From Riptortus pedestris (lineage: Eukaryota; Arthropoda; Insecta; Hemiptera; Alydidae), in the NCBI GenBank assembly GCA_019009955.1, contig CM032233.1, forward strand, positions 68,297,001 through 68,361,000: 64,000 nt of DNA. The letters run 5' to 3'. The notes under the pieces are model-generated. The model had not been told where the DNA came from. It did no database searches and saw only the letters and a list, made by a program, of their open reading frames with translations. Shown piece after piece: positions 12,600-25,165 of this stretch. The position numbers and the translations under genes are program-made. Numbering within the stretch: position 1 is the first letter of the stretch; the number at the start of each line of letters is the position of its first letter.

Positions 12600-13310
12600 T
12601 TCTAGAAATCAGATATTGGGGTTGTACTCACAACGCGATTTTCGAAAACTTTCTTCAATTGTCCAACGATCGAGATGATGAAAATGATGGTGCAAAACTA
12701 TATATATAAACAAGTCTGTTAATGGTGTAATAGTCGCAATTATAGTTTGATCGTTACCAAACTCGATATTTAAACGTCTTCTGTAAAACTAAAGACTAAG
12801 TTCGTTAGCGACTGAAATTGGACAAGTGAGAGTGGAGGGGGTTTAGAAGGGGGATTTCGAAAATTACGAAATATCTCCGTTAATACACGTCGGATAGAAA
12901 ACGTTTATTGAACCGATCATATTGCAAATTGAATGGCCTACAGATATTGTTGAGTACATTCACTACCTTGAAAACTAACCTAGATATTTACATTTTTTAG
13001 TTTTCAGCCTTTACGAAACCCCCACTCCTACTCATGTCATATTAATAATAAACTGTTATACCATGAACCGCTTTATTCCAGGGCCAAATACCAAATATTA
13101 TTTTTATTGAACTTTTACTGTCCAAATATTTCAGATTTGACGTTCTCGCTTAAGGTTTTACGTATTAAATTACATGATTATTATTAGATCAACACCACAC
13201 TCAATATTTAACCGATTCAAGGAAAATAATGATTATATTAAGTAATGGCTGATATCGTCCTTGCGAGAAGGGGGGAGGTGTTTAGAGGTGGGAATAATTG
13301 AATCACTTGG
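12600..13310 (-). mobile_element. HLE repeat, diverged minus copy
   Basis: Ordered family blocks on the + strand: GAAATCAGATATTGGGGTTG (3' end lacking its palindrome), CGATCGAGATGATGAAAATG, and a very short TA tract at about 12703. Then GATCGTTACCAAACTCGATA, GGAGGGGGTTTAGAAGGGGG, CTCCGTTAATACACGTCGGA and CCCCCACTCCTACTCATGTC. The high divergence suggests an old insertion. Confidence 0.7.
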
Positions 13311-13361
13311 TCGTTATCAGAAAATCACTTGAATCAGATGAGAAAATTCTAATTTAAAAAA

Positions 13362-13782
13362 GTCCGTCACGCAGGGGCTGCGTAAACTAAGCAGATTTCC
13401 CACGTGAAGTTTTACAATATCTCTATACGAGAGCCGAACAGTTAGGGCCGACCTAGCTTTTGGCCTGAAACGTTCATTATCGGCCCACATTTAATAAAAA
13501 TGCAAATATCTCGGTTAATATTGAAGATAGAGAATAAATGTATAGAACAATATTTATAGTACATTTAATTTGCAATACGATTGGTTTTATACAATTTTTT
13601 GATCCGACGTAAGGTAACGGAGATATTTCGAATTTTCAAAAAACCTCTCCTTTAAACCCCCCCTCCCACTGGTCCGATTTCATCCGTTAACGAACTTGAT
13701 CTTTCTTCGTTTTACATAAAACGACTAAATATCGAGTTTGGTAACGATTAAATAATAATTGCGACCGCTAGAGCGGTAACAG

Positions 13783-13832
<50 letters not shown>

Positions 13833-13972
13833 ATATATATACACAGTTTTGAACGGACATCATTTTCGTCATCTCCTGGGTAGGATCGATGGACATTTGA
13901 AGAAAAATTTCGAAAATCGCGTTATGAGTACAAACTCAATAGCTGATTTCCCTTAAGGGAAATCTGGTAAAA
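13362..13972 (+). mobile_element. HLE repeat, subfamily A, complete
   Basis: Starts GTCCGTCACGCAGGGGCTGC and ACTAAGCAGATTTCCCACGT. Contains GAGATATTTCGAATTTTC, a C-rich CCCCCCCTCCCACTGGTCC tract and GACCGCTAGAGCGGTAACAG. A TA repeat lies at 13787-13829 with an imperfect extension. The end is the palindrome followed by TGGTAAAA. About 611 bp. Confidence 0.85.
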
Positions 13973-14039
13973 AATGTTGGTCAATGAATTTCTTCTGGAT
14001 CTCAAACGTTAACTATGATGTTTGAAATTTTTAGTAATT

Positions 14040-14242
14040 AGTCTCGGTTAACCCCCAGTCCTATTAATGCGATTTTCACTTTGAGTACTGAGTCACTGAA
14101 CATATAATATCCATCTGGTATTTCGATTCCTGTTTAAATAGGCTTCCTATAACGGGAGTTATAGGAGAATAGCTGGTGAGCTATGTGAAATGTGGTGGTG
14201 AAATCTTCTTGGTATTAGAAGTTCCTGCGTGACGGACTTTTT
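14040..14242 (-). repeat. HLE subfamily B 5' half, minus
   Basis: CCCCAGTCCTATTAATGCGA and TTTTCACTTTGAGTACTGAG are followed by CCTGCGTGACGGAC at 14226-14239, the reversed family 5' end. The usual AAATCTGCTTAG block is degraded. Confidence 0.6.
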
Positions 14243-14249
14243 ATGTTAG

Positions 14250-15540
14250 GTGTTTAAAGGTTAATAGCAAATGAGTTCAGTGTTACAGGCTTCAGAGTTT
14301 AAAAGCTCATTTCATGGAGTCTTGTGGCTTTTATAGGTTCTGGTGTTACGGGTTTAGGTGACATTGTATTACAGAAACAACAAACCAGTATTTGTGAATA
14401 TTGATTTAGTTATTCGTCATTTATAAATTAAGAAATACAAAATAAACAAAGTCGCAAACCTCAAACTAGTTAGAAATTTACTGATATCCCAGACTTTCCC
14501 TACCTCACTCTCAGTTGCCTGAGTTTCATCTGCTTAAGATTAGACTGCGGAACTGTTGGAGAACTGCAAACCCGTAATGAAGCGTTGCGGTTACGAGTTA
14601 TTTTCTATTTTTTCATTGTACATATTTATTTATCAATTGAATATAAATTATTATAAGGCAGACTTTTCCATTGGACAGGGAGATACTGAGTAATGCTCAC
14701 AGTTCATTGTAATGTCACAATGCAATTATTCAAGACTTTATTTGCTAGCCTATAGTCCTATATTATTTCCTTAATTAAATCAAAGGTCACTATAAATCAA
14801 TGTAAGTAAATTTTTCTACATTTTTTAAATATTTACAGACTAACTTTTAATCCTTTTATGCCGGGTAACGTCGTGTCGAGTAAGTAAACACCACGCACCC
14901 ATATCTTTGACGCACGAACGCTCCAATCTCATAATTTGCCTTCTTGAAGTTTTTTTTTTTCTTTTACGTAACTATGAAAACGTTTTTAGCATTTAGTACA
15001 AGGGTTCTGGAAAAAATTGGATATGATTCAAATGTCCTTACATGTTGAGAAAATTCGTCATTTACGGGTAGTAAGACTTACTTTTATTTAGAAAATCTCA
15101 TTGAAGAGGCTTGCAATAATCTTAAGATCGATTTAAAAAATAATGGAATGTTAACTGTTTCCCCCCCCCCCTCAGTTCAGAATCATTGAAATAAAGGAGA
15201 ATATTTAAGTAATTCTCGCCGCTTGTACTTTTCATTTTTCGACACTGCGTACTGTAGAGTGAATAATTTTATATAATTTGTTGAATTAAATACACAATAA
15301 TGTTTTATAAAAACATCTGCCTTATGTAAATATAAAATTATTTTAAAAAATAATAATTAAAATATAAGAAAAATGTTTTTAATAATGAGAGAAAAAAATT
15401 GAATAAATAACCAACAAAACAAAAACAAATTAATGATAAAGAAAAGAAAATATAATTGGGATACATGATGCTTTCACCAAGTTATGTAAATTAAGAGATT
15501 ACATGTCCTTTATTTATTTATTTTTTTTTTTACCAAATTT
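14250..15540. other. AT-rich DNA, nothing recognised
   Basis: Short C run near 15162-15171 and T runs. No ORF or repeat landmark assigned. Confidence 0.45.
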
Positions 15541-15549
15541 GCCCTCATA

Positions 15550-15865
15550 ATATTTTAAGATTTATGTCATCTATAAATTAAATAAAATCATTAGAAAAAA
15601 CAAAGCAACGGATCAATTATGTCCACTAAGCATTATTCTTTTAATTAGTTTTAATCTTAGTCTTTCCAATAGTATACAATCAAATATTATGTGGCCGGAT
15701 GTCTGTTCTGTTCATCCTTCACATATGCACTGGACGTTTTCAATCATTTTAAACCTACGTAAACAGCTTCTAGTCAGCCCATGGTCAGTGCTTGACTTAT
15801 TCTGTTATTAATTAATTTTAACATTTCCCTTTGTCCTATATTAATTAAAAATGTGTATAAATATC
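15550..15865 (-). pseudogene. Non-LTR retrotransposon C-terminal tail, decayed
   Basis: The minus-strand translation gives, with stops, QREMLKLINNRISQ, then DHGLTRSCLRRFKMIENVQC and then a C-x-C...H...C knuckle (QCICEG*TEQTSGHIIFDC), then LLERLRLKLIKRI. This is the region after RNase H in R1/Jockey/I-type ORF2 proteins, here a distinct lineage from the remnant at 7543. No reverse transcriptase or RNase H catalytic motif is seen nearby. Confidence 0.72.
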
Positions 15866-15869
15866 TACC

Positions 15870-16850
15870 TGTATTTTTTTTGTTCATCTGTCATTCCATT
15901 GTTTTAATGGAAGTTGACTGTGTTTAAAAACAAGCGTTGCGGATTTCCATTTCATGGAAATGAAAAATGGAAGGAATTAATTTTTTCAGTGCCGGCCATA
16001 CTGGGTTTAGCTTCAGAGAAAACCACCCCCAAGTTAATTTAGTAAGTTCGCTAGGTATCCGAGAGACACTCTAGTAATTATAACTTCTCTACACAATAAA
16101 ATACTCCGTCAAAAGTCAATGAAAAGGTCGATGTCAAAATTAGTTATACTTCTTTATAATTATAATATTCTCAAAATTTGTGTTTTTTTTTTCCATAACT
16201 ATCCTGGATTTAGATAACAATATTGGTAACGCACATTTTCTCAATTTCACTAATATAAAAAGGAGCTGATTTATAAGTAAAGATTCTTTTTGTATTCATA
16301 ACGACTCTCCACGGCAAAGTAGTCAATATAGCTTTCTAAAACTGAATCCAGATAGTTAAGCAAACATGTTGAAACACATATTTACAAATGATAACATTGA
16401 AGACAGTTTTCTGCTTAGCATTTTTTTGTGGTTTTTCCCCTCTGAACATTAGTCTGTTCCACTCCGTCCCCTAGCCAATATTTATTTGTGTCGTATAAGC
16501 TCCAACAATATTAAATGTGCATTTAATTTTTTCTCAATTGATAATATTAATACAAAAATTATAACGTGGCATATTACGGAAAATCTTCACTATGTTCACT
16601 TTTACATTTTTTAAATTTATTACTTACATATACTAGCAAAATTGCTCCATATCAGCAGTGTATTAGATATTCTAAACTATTAGTCCAAAAAACGTGGTCA
16701 TCACTGAATTCGTATTTGTATTAATTTTTTCTCCCCTTCATAAAATTCGTTAAGGCATCTGGAAATACTAATATTTCTTTCTATAATACATTTTCTGAAT
16801 TTTTGTTATATTATTTATTTTATACACTTGGTGAGCTGGTCGTTACAATG
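15870..16850. other. AT-rich DNA, nothing recognised
   Basis: No ORF, splice pattern or repeat landmark that I can defend. Confidence 0.45.
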
Positions 16851-16859
16851 TCAGATAAA

Positions 16860-16990
16860 CACATTTTAGCAGTTTTCCCTTGAGAAAAATCAGCTATTGA
16901 GGTTATACTCAATTATATATGATGAGATTTTCGAAAACATTCTTCAAATCTCCATCCATCCTACTCAGGAAATGACGAAAATGAGGTTGT

Positions 16991-17041
<51 letters not shown>
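16860..17041 (-). repeat. HLE 3'-end fragment ending in a CT microsatellite
   Basis: ATTTTAGCAGTTTTCCCTTG is a variant palindrome end, followed by CTATTGAGGTTATACTCAA and GACGAAAATGAGGTTGTAAA. A CT repeat (about 16994-17041) then replaces the usual TA tract. The rest of the element is missing beyond the microsatellite. Confidence 0.75.
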
Positions 17042-17043
<2 letters not shown>

Positions 17044-18260
17044 GTAATGTAACGAAAATCTATACTTATTTTCACTTTTATATATTTCTTTAATTCATTA
17101 TGATGATATTATGCTTGAAAAAAAAATTATGAAAAAATGCGTGGTTCTTTGCAAAAGCAGCTGGACAATAAACCAGACACTTACAGTGCATTTATACTCA
17201 ACACTTGGCCGATGATGATTTAAGTTTTCTTAATAGTAACAAAATAACTAAAACTTTGACATGCATAGTTGTAAATAGGACAATTATTTCCACCTTACTG
17301 AGACCAATGAAATTTAAAACTGAGACCAATAAAATTTAAGGCAATATAAATGATCTTCAGGTCTCACATTTCTCCCTCCAACGCTGAGAGTATAGCTATT
17401 TTCCTAACTAAATATTAAACTAAAAACCTAGCAGGAGAATAAAAACTTATGATTGTATAACCTTAACAAATGTGGTAATTTGTCAACAACAGCTAATCCT
17501 TTTTATATAGGTTTTAGATTAAATTGGTTAAGGCTGATTACCATAACACACACACTTCAACTCTTGATTGTTACTAATTTGAGGTGAAAGCTGAAAAAAA
17601 ACCTCTCACAAGAATGGACCTCGTAAGGTGGGTTGAACGTCTGAAATGCAGACGCCAGATTTTAACTCCCCCAGGTAATTCTTATCAGAATTAAACAATG
17701 TTTAATCATAAATATAGTTAGTTACAAGATAAAAATAACCCGACAAGTTTGATTATGAAATGATATCTTGTTGTTTTAAAGATAGTTTGCCTTTTAACTG
17801 TCTACCAGCTATCTGAATTGCCCATCATTGTGAGTATCAATCTCAGTTCCTCAAAGCTTGTACTTTTCATTATTATTTTCAGAACTTAAAAATTTTAAAT
17901 CTATTTTCCCTTGGTGAAGCACACTATACTTATCGTGGATCACAGATATTTTATTATTTAGGATAAAATGACCTAAACTTCTTCTCAGTCATATAAAGAG
18001 TATAATAGGCTTCGATCAGATGTAGTGAAACGAAGATATTTTCAATTGTCGATTCTGTTAGTGGATGCCGTCAATAGTGGCTGTCGAGTACACTAGCGAG
18101 CGCTTTATGTGCAAGGCATAATCATTGAAACCCGTTGAATGTAGTACAGAGATTTTGTATCTTGGTTTTTTATTGAGGCAGTACTAATAACGCGATTTTT
18201 TATAACATTTCTCCAAATGCTCATCGATACACACATACAATTTTTTCGTTAGTATTATAG
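17042..18260. other. Mostly unassigned AT-rich DNA
   Basis: A short reversed HLE 3' fragment (TTGAGGCAGTACTAATAACGCGATTTTTTA) is visible at about 18173-18230. Otherwise no feature is recognised. Confidence 0.4.
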
Positions 18261-18261
18261 A

Positions 18262-18488
18262 CTTCAGAGACCTTCCAGATCACCAGATCTGACAGAAAGG
18301 GATTATTTTCTATGGGGGAGGGTCAAAGGTCAAAGGAACAGCCGCAGAATATTGAAGACATGAAAAATGAAATCAGATTGGCGATAAATTTAATTTCAGT
18401 AGCAGAAATACACAGTGCCAAAAGAGATTTCAGATGCCGTCTTTTGAAATGCATAAATGAGGAAGGGGGCAATTTCCAACACTTGTAA
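18262..18488 (+). pseudogene. DDE transposase C-terminal fragment (RSPDLT type)
   Basis: The frame starting at about 18262 reads LQRPSRSPDLTERDYFLWGR, matching the RSPDLTPLDFFLWG signature near the last catalytic acidic residue of an arthropod Tc/mariner-superfamily (IS630-like) DDE transposase. One frameshift near 18330 leads into QPQNIEDMKNEIRLAI...HSAKRDFRCRLLKCINEEGG and a stop at 18486-18488. That is the expected C-terminus (IEDLK...RL..CI...G.HF). The N-terminal DNA-binding and first catalytic regions are missing. A possible element end, GGGAAACCCTGTATATA, lies near 19223-19240, on the far side of the SINE. Confidence 0.75.
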
Positions 18489-18674
18489 ATAATACGTAAT
18501 TAGTCTAAAATAAATGAATTCTAAGAACGTTTTTTGTTATGTTGATGTGCTTTTTTTAAGTAAATTTTTTTGGATTCATTCAAGAATACTTTTGAGTTAT
18601 TTCGTTTTATTTCATTTTTTTTTCCAGAATACATTCCTTTTTCTGTAGACTTGTTTCAAGGATAATTTAGTTGG

Positions 18675-18924
18675 CTACAACTTTTAAAAAAAATATTTAT
18701 TAACGTCCACTTTTTGTAACTAAGGCTAATTGGGATGGGTTATCTACAGTTTAACACCCTTTTCTAGCCCGGGTGGGACTAAGGATTTTATTTAATGAAC
18801 TCCAACACTAAATAAATTCCTCTGCCCAGGTGGAAATCGAACTCGCCACACAAGATTTACCACGTGAGATTAAGGTCAACGCTTTAACTCATATGGCTAA
18901 CTTGAGCCCCCACTACAACTTTTA
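18675..18924 (-). mobile_element. tRNA-derived SINE, copy 2, with 12-bp target-site duplication
   Basis: Same family as 2284-2523. + strand blocks shared include AACGTCCACTTT, GGCTAAT-GGGA-GGGTTATCTACAG, CCCTTTTCTAGCC and the tRNA-like head ending GAGCCCC at about 18910. The B box is degraded (TGGAAATCGAACTCGCC against GGCGGGATTCGAACCCGCC), so this copy is unlikely to be transcribed by polymerase III. CTACAACTTTTA at 18675-18686 is repeated at 18913-18924, a clean target-site duplication. Confidence 0.85.
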
Positions 18925-20735
18925 TGTTATTTTTCAATAAAATGAGCCATTTCTGAAATAAAGGTTTTTGCATTTTACGGCTAAAGATGAGTCAAATCGA
19001 AAAATTCACATATATAAACTCGTTTTAGAATTTGATTTTCTACAAGAATCCGTCATAAAAAGAATAGTATTCTATTGGAAATTCCAAACTTATGGTCGCT
19101 GGAGAAGGTTACGAGGTAGAATATAGACTGAGAAGATTCTTCAGGGGTTACAATTATAGCACGCTAAGTCTCAGCCTTTTATTAATAAAATTGGCGATTT
19201 AAAGGGGGGTGGCACGGGAACTTGGGAAACCCTGTATATATATACATATTGAAATATGGATAGGATTTTATCATTCAAGATCACTTGCAAGTAGTTCCAC
19301 TGTTACACTTACACAATACGCCCCGACTTTTTTGGTAAGAAGAAAATAAAATTAAGTAACATTTAAAACTTTAAACTATTACTTAGTTACGGTTTATTGT
19401 TACATTTCTTGGATATACGAACCCTGTATATCTATTTTCGTAAATTTACCTTCCAGAAAACACTTTTCCAAGGTAATATAGTTAGCTACTGCCTGAGCAT
19501 TAATCTTTTATTATTCAGGTTCTTCCTAAAGACAATATAAATACACCGCTTCACTACGTTAAGAGGACATGAGGAATACAGTAATTTTTAATGGTTTTTG
19601 TTCTTTCTTCACAAACGCTGGTCCAACTCAAAAAATTATGTGAAACAATAAAATGGGTTAAAAACTTAATTTCCTGCAAGAATATGTCGTCTTTAATTCC
19701 TAACTTGATTACTTCATTCCTCTAATTGTAAAAAAGACGGGCGCGGTCGCTTGTTGGAGGCAGTTAAATTATAAGGAAAGGTTATAACCTAGAAATTTTT
19801 GGAACTGTACACTAATATAGCGTATTTCAAAACACACAGTGAAAATGTTAATAAACAAAACTATATTCCAGCCCAGGCAAGATAATAAAAAATCGAAATA
19901 TTGGCATGAATTGAAGTTTTTTATTCAGAAACTGGCCAAGTTCCTTAAAGTAAAATCAAAGTTTCTTAATTATAAATATATATGGTAATTTGAACGGAAG
20001 TCATTTTCACCAACTTGTATTGATGGGAATTTGAAGAAAGGTTTAGAAAAATTGTGACATAAGTGTTTCTCTTAATTAATGTTAATGCCTGTAATCTTAT
20101 TACTCAGTGCACTCTATTTATACGTAGCGCGTCTGAAGAACAAATATAATAATATCATATTTTTTTAAACTACCAATATTACCTGCGGATCTCTTATCCG
20201 CTGAAACTGCAAAAAGTTTCATGAATTACTGAAAAAGGTAAATGGCGAAGGAAATTTGCCGAGTAAGTACGTTTAGATACAATTCCAGCATATTGTTTAC
20301 CGCATAATTTCGGAAACTAATAGCGATATAGATTTTATGGCAAAGGAAATAATATAGGGTGATGTAGAATGTAGAAATAAATAAATTAAAAAAAAAAAAT
20401 AAAAAGCAATGGGATCACCAAGTGGTCAATCTATAACCCTGTCCTAAGACAATATAGGAAGGCAATATACCAAGTCTAGAGGGTCATTTAATCTCCCTTA
20501 CTCCACACAAAATAAAGTCACACTTTAAAAAGTATATTGCCACTTCTGTTGAGCCTTTTACTGAGCGTAAAGTCGAGATTGTCTGTAATTTATTTGTTAA
20601 CAAGAATACTGGACGCTAAAGAAAAAGGCGACAGGAAAGAAGGATTTTACCTGTTATAATGGGAACAACTCGCATGATTATTACAACTGTCTTAAATATC
20701 AATCGATCCTACCTAGAAGATGACAAAATTGTATC
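18925..20735. other. Mostly unassigned AT-rich DNA
   Basis: Contains a possible DDE-transposon end near 19223-19240 (AACCCTGTATATATATACA) and a similar word near 19430. A short HLE-like fragment occurs at about 19985-20060 (TTTGAACGGAAGTCATTTTC). No gene is seen. Confidence 0.4.
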
Positions 20736-20739
20736 ATGC

Positions 20740-21178
20740 TAGCATACGTAAACTAAGCAGATTTCCCACGTGCTGGAATCTCAGGCCATCATATATTCCC
20801 TATTTCATCCGTTGTAAATGGCCTATTTATACAGAAACTGAAATTCACGTTGGAAATGTGTTTTGCAGTGACACAGTTACTTAAGTAAAAATCAGACTAT
20901 TAGAAGTGAGGATTTACAGAAGGCTGAAAACATAAAAATATAAATAACTCCATTAATATTCGAGATTAAAAAAAAAATACCGTCAAGCAGGTGCTGCGTA
21001 AACTAAGAAGAGTTACCACACTGGAATACGTTAAGCTGATGATCTCATCTCACCATGTATTCTCAATTTCTCCCCCAGTAACAAGCCTGTGTAAAGAGGA
21101 ATTGAAATGTTAGTTGGACTTGAGATTTTAGTGACTAAGGTACTTAAATTGTAAATCGGATGCGTAGAAGTGGGGGTT
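20740..21178 (+). mobile_element. Two HLE subfamily-B 5' parts in tandem
   Basis: The first has ACGTAAACTAAGCAGATTTC near 20746 and CCATCATATATTCCCTATTTC. The second starts near 20979 (GTCAAGCAGGTGCTGCGTAAAC) with GATGATCTCATCTCACCATG, and reaches GTAGAAGTGGGGGTT at 21178. There the Merlin-like element interrupts it; the host repeat resumes at 21803 (GGGGTTTACTAAAGGCTGGG). Neither copy has a microsatellite or 3' palindrome. Confidence 0.65.
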
Positions 21179-21802
21179 GGGTCTTTTTTACATTAGCCCC
21201 GCATTTCAAATTAGGTCATAATCACATGATTTTAGAAATACCAGTGATAAAACTCGTACTAATAAACTATTATTGATAAAAGAAAGTTTTAAGAGAAACT
21301 GAACCATATTTATTACAAGTGTAAAATTAATAAAAATTACATTATTTTGGTGGCCAATAAACCCTCATACTTGATAATATTACATTAAATAAGTCATCGT
21401 GTTGATGCCTTCTTCGCCAGACGAACTCACATATGTAGGAGTCTACCATTGTTCTCCTTGTTCCACATTCACGTTTATTTCTACGTTTTAGTGAGGACCA
21501 AAATGATTCCATACGTTGTGTATGTCCCCAGTTTTCATATCAATAAAATTTTTAGAGTGGTATTTTTAGGCGGCGATATGACCTCCAGCAGTCAGAGTAT
21601 ATTGTTGTTCCAGGACTAATAGAATGGATAATGCACTCTGTCAATGTTTCCTTGCTTCTGGCAGGGACGGCATATAGAAAGCATTCTCTTGTTTCTGGGC
21701 ACACACCTCCAATTGTAAATTGTAACTAATATCTCAGAAGTATTTCTAAAATCATGTGATTATAACCTAATTTGAAATGCGGGGCTAATGTAAAAAAGAC
21801 CC
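21179..21802 (-). mobile_element. Merlin-like DNA transposon, 624 bp, with 63-bp terminal inverted repeats
   Basis: The left end 21179-21241 (GGGTCTTTTTTACATTAGCC...) and right end 21740-21802 are inverted copies differing at one of 63 positions. The interior encodes a decayed IS1595/ISXO2-type transposase on the minus strand. It is inserted in an HLE. The flanking host bases share GGGGTT on both sides, but a clean 8-9 bp duplication (usual for Merlin) is not visible. The near-identical ends argue for a recent insertion of an internally deleted copy. Confidence 0.85.
21342..21710 (-). pseudogene. Merlin/ISXO2-like transposase fragment
   Basis: The minus-strand frame opens GGVCPETRECFLYAVPARS and continues to PGTTIYSDCWRSYRRLKIPL, where SDCWRSY holds the second catalytic Asp of the DDE domain. 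Two in-frame stops follow. The same frame resumes ENWGHTQRMESFWSSLKRRN with the catalytic Glu, then SYICEFVWRRRHQHDDLFNV and a stop at 21342-21344. The residues usually found between the Asp and Glu blocks are partly deleted and the N-terminus is missing, so no active protein can be made. Family assignment rests on this motif order plus the inverted repeats. Confidence 0.8.
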
Positions 21803-21899
21803 AGGGGTTTACTAAAGGCTGGGACCAAACAGCTACAACATTAGCTACATTAATATTATCTAGGATATGCATACGAATATAAGTTGCACATAGAAGCGT

Positions 21900-22950
21900 T
21901 CTTTAAGAATTGACTTACATTAGTTAACCATTTTGCTGAATAGTGATAGTTGGAACGTTGTAGAACAGGGGTTGTATAAAAAAATACTAAAGGTAGGTCA
22001 TCTTTACAGATGAAATAATACATTTTTTTTCTTTTGCATTAACCATCACGTTGACCCAATTGGGAATGCTTGGCTTGGCATGCGTGTGAAGATGTCTTTA
22101 CTTTGCCCTTCATATCTCCCAGCCAAGTAATTACTTTTCTGTCCCTGGTGTGCCTTTTCATTCCAACTAACCTCTCGACGAATGACGTTGAGCCAATGCC
22201 GCACCGATCAAAGTCATTAGCCACTCATACAGCTGGGCTATCTTTGTTGAATATATATACAAGAGATCAAACAGGCAATGCCCTCATCCTATCATAGATT
22301 GTTAGTAAACCTCTTAATTGAATTGATATTTACATGGGTGTTATTTAACAAGGGTTATTCTTCAATAGCAGCAAATATTTACACTTGAGAACGTATTACA
22401 AGACACTAACAGCGTTTAAGAGTTTTTGAACGAGAAAACCCTAACACGACAGTTATATTTTTTAATTTGTGTTTAGCTACATCTGTATAAATAAAACTCT
22501 GGTTTCTCTGATTTTCTATTTAAATTCGGCGGAGATACATTTTTTCAGACCATTCGAAGAACAATGGCATCAAAATTGAAAATGTTGTCCGCCAATTTGT
22601 TATTCAATCATTCAAAAATGGCTCGGCTTACTTCGACGTCAAAGCACACGAGTTCGCTTATGTATTCATTAATATTGGTTCTATCAAAAAAGTCTAAATA
22701 ACAAATTGTGTTATGGACCGAAAACGTAATAAGCATGTATGAATTTTGAAATTCTGATTGACGGCCTCCGGGAACCAAATATAATATTAGTAATTTATGA
22801 ACTTGCCTGGATAGAATTGAGCGATTTTTTTTTATATTTAATTAGGGTGAGTGATAAAATGCATTTTGTAATTTACAACTGTTCTTAGGAGTAGGGAATT
22901 ACTCCAACGTCAAAATATATATACATCAATATCTTCGTTAATACTGATTT
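21900..22950. other. Unassigned DNA with one GC-richer segment
   Basis: 22030-22310 is less AT-rich and open for 61-75 codons on both strands, but I recognise no protein motif or splice sites. Segments near 22590-22690 and 22850-22960 resemble the left flank of the next HLE (TTCGTTAATACTGATTTTAT), suggesting a short local repeat. Confidence 0.35.
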
Positions 22951-22961
22951 TATCTAGAAAA

Positions 22962-23755
<794 letters not shown>

Positions 23756-23956
23756 TGTATAGGACGATTAGTGCCTATAATGTATTTTGCCGCCTTCAAA
23801 CCTTATGTTGAATTAAGTATTTAAAAGTTGTGACTTCCCGAATCTGTGCATGCATCAAGGGGATGAATATTGTCAATGTGGGATATTTTTTTATTTTATT
23901 GCCAACGACACGAGTCGAAACTTATGTTCGTTAATATTGATTTCATCGGAAAAAAA

Positions 23957-24391
23957 GTCCGTCACGCAGCGGCTGCGTAAACTAAGCAGATTTCCCACGT
24001 GAAGTTATACAATAGAGAAATTTCACGAGAGCCGAGCAGTCAAGGAAACGGCCGAACTAGCTTTTGCCGGGAAAGTCGCTCTCGTCCGTTAGCCGCCCAG
24101 TTTTAATAAAAATGCAAATATCGCGGTTAATATTCATGTTAGAGCATAAATATATATAACAATACTTATAGTAAATTTAATTTGCAATTAGATAGATTCT
24201 GTACAATTTTGCGTTCCGACGTATAGTAACGGAGATATTTCGTATTTTCGAAAATCCTCCCCTCTAAACCCCCTCTCTCACTAGTCCGATTTCAGCCGTT
24301 AACGAACTTGATCTTTCATTTTGTATAAAACGATTATATATCAAGTTTGGTAAAGATAAAACACAAATTGCGACCGCTAGATCGGTAACAG

Positions 24392-24455
<64 letters not shown>

Positions 24456-24581
24456 TTTTGAACAGACCTCATTTTCGTCATCTCCTGGGTATGATCGATG
24501 GACATTTGAAGAAAAATTTCGAAAATTCCGTCATGAGTACAACCTCAATAGCTGATTTCCCTTAAGGGAAATCTGCTAAAA
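23957..24581 (+). mobile_element. HLE repeat, subfamily A, complete
   Basis: Starts GTCCGTCACGCAGCGGCTGC. Contains GAGCCGAGCAGTCAAGGAAA, GTTCCGACGTATAGTAACGG, CGACCGCTAGATCGGTAACA and a TA tract at 24395-24452. Ends in the intact palindrome and TGCTAAAA. Its left flank (TTCGTTAATATTGATTTCAT) resembles that of the copy at 22962. Confidence 0.85.
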
Positions 24582-24642
24582 TGTAAAGAAAAATTGTGTT
24601 AATAATGTAATTTTCAGTCCTACTACGTTGATTTAAATTTAT

Positions 24643-24644
<2 letters not shown>

Positions 24645-24681
<37 letters not shown>

Positions 24682-25014
24682 TGTTACCACTCTAGCGATC
24701 GCAATTATTGTTTTATCGTTACCAAACGCGAAATATAAGCGTTTCATGCAAAAATAAAGATCAAGTTCGTTAATGGCTAATATGGGACCAGTGGGAGAGG
24801 GGGGTTTAGAGGGGAAGAATTTTGAAAAATCGAAATATCTCCGTTACTATACGTCTTACAAAATCACTTCATTTGAAGCTTAAATACCAAATATTGTTTT
24901 CATTGAGCTTCTACTTTTTGAGATATATGCAAATAAGTTCTATTGATCCCCCCTCCATTTGTTCTTGGTCTAGAATATTTCTATCTATCTGTTTAGCTTC
25001 AGAGGTTGGCTGAC
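24645..25014 (-). repeat. HLE internal fragment, minus
   Basis: Starts at a TA tract (24645-24678) followed by GTCTGTTACCACTCTAGCG, GTTACCAAACGCGAAATATA, GGGGGGTTTAGAGGGG and CCGTTACTATACGTC. It ends near TTCTTGGTCTAGAATATTTC. Both termini are missing, and it abuts the next copy. Confidence 0.7.
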
Positions 25015-25016
25015 CT

Positions 25017-25133
25017 GTTCCCTTAAGGGAAATCAGCTATGGAGGTCGTACTCATGACGCTATTTTCGAAAAATTTCTTCAAATGTCCATCGATCCTATC
25101 CAGGAGATGACGAAAATGAGGTCCGTTCAAAAC

Positions 25134-25165
<32 letters not shown>

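Noticed and set aside
18702..18910. Second SINE copy as part of the DDE transposon 3' region
   Set aside because: The 12-bp duplication at both edges shows that it is a separate, later insertion.
22039..22297. Overlapping 61- and 75-codon ORFs in a GC-richer patch as a gene
   Set aside because: Open on both strands, no motif, no splice signals, and no relation to neighbouring exons.
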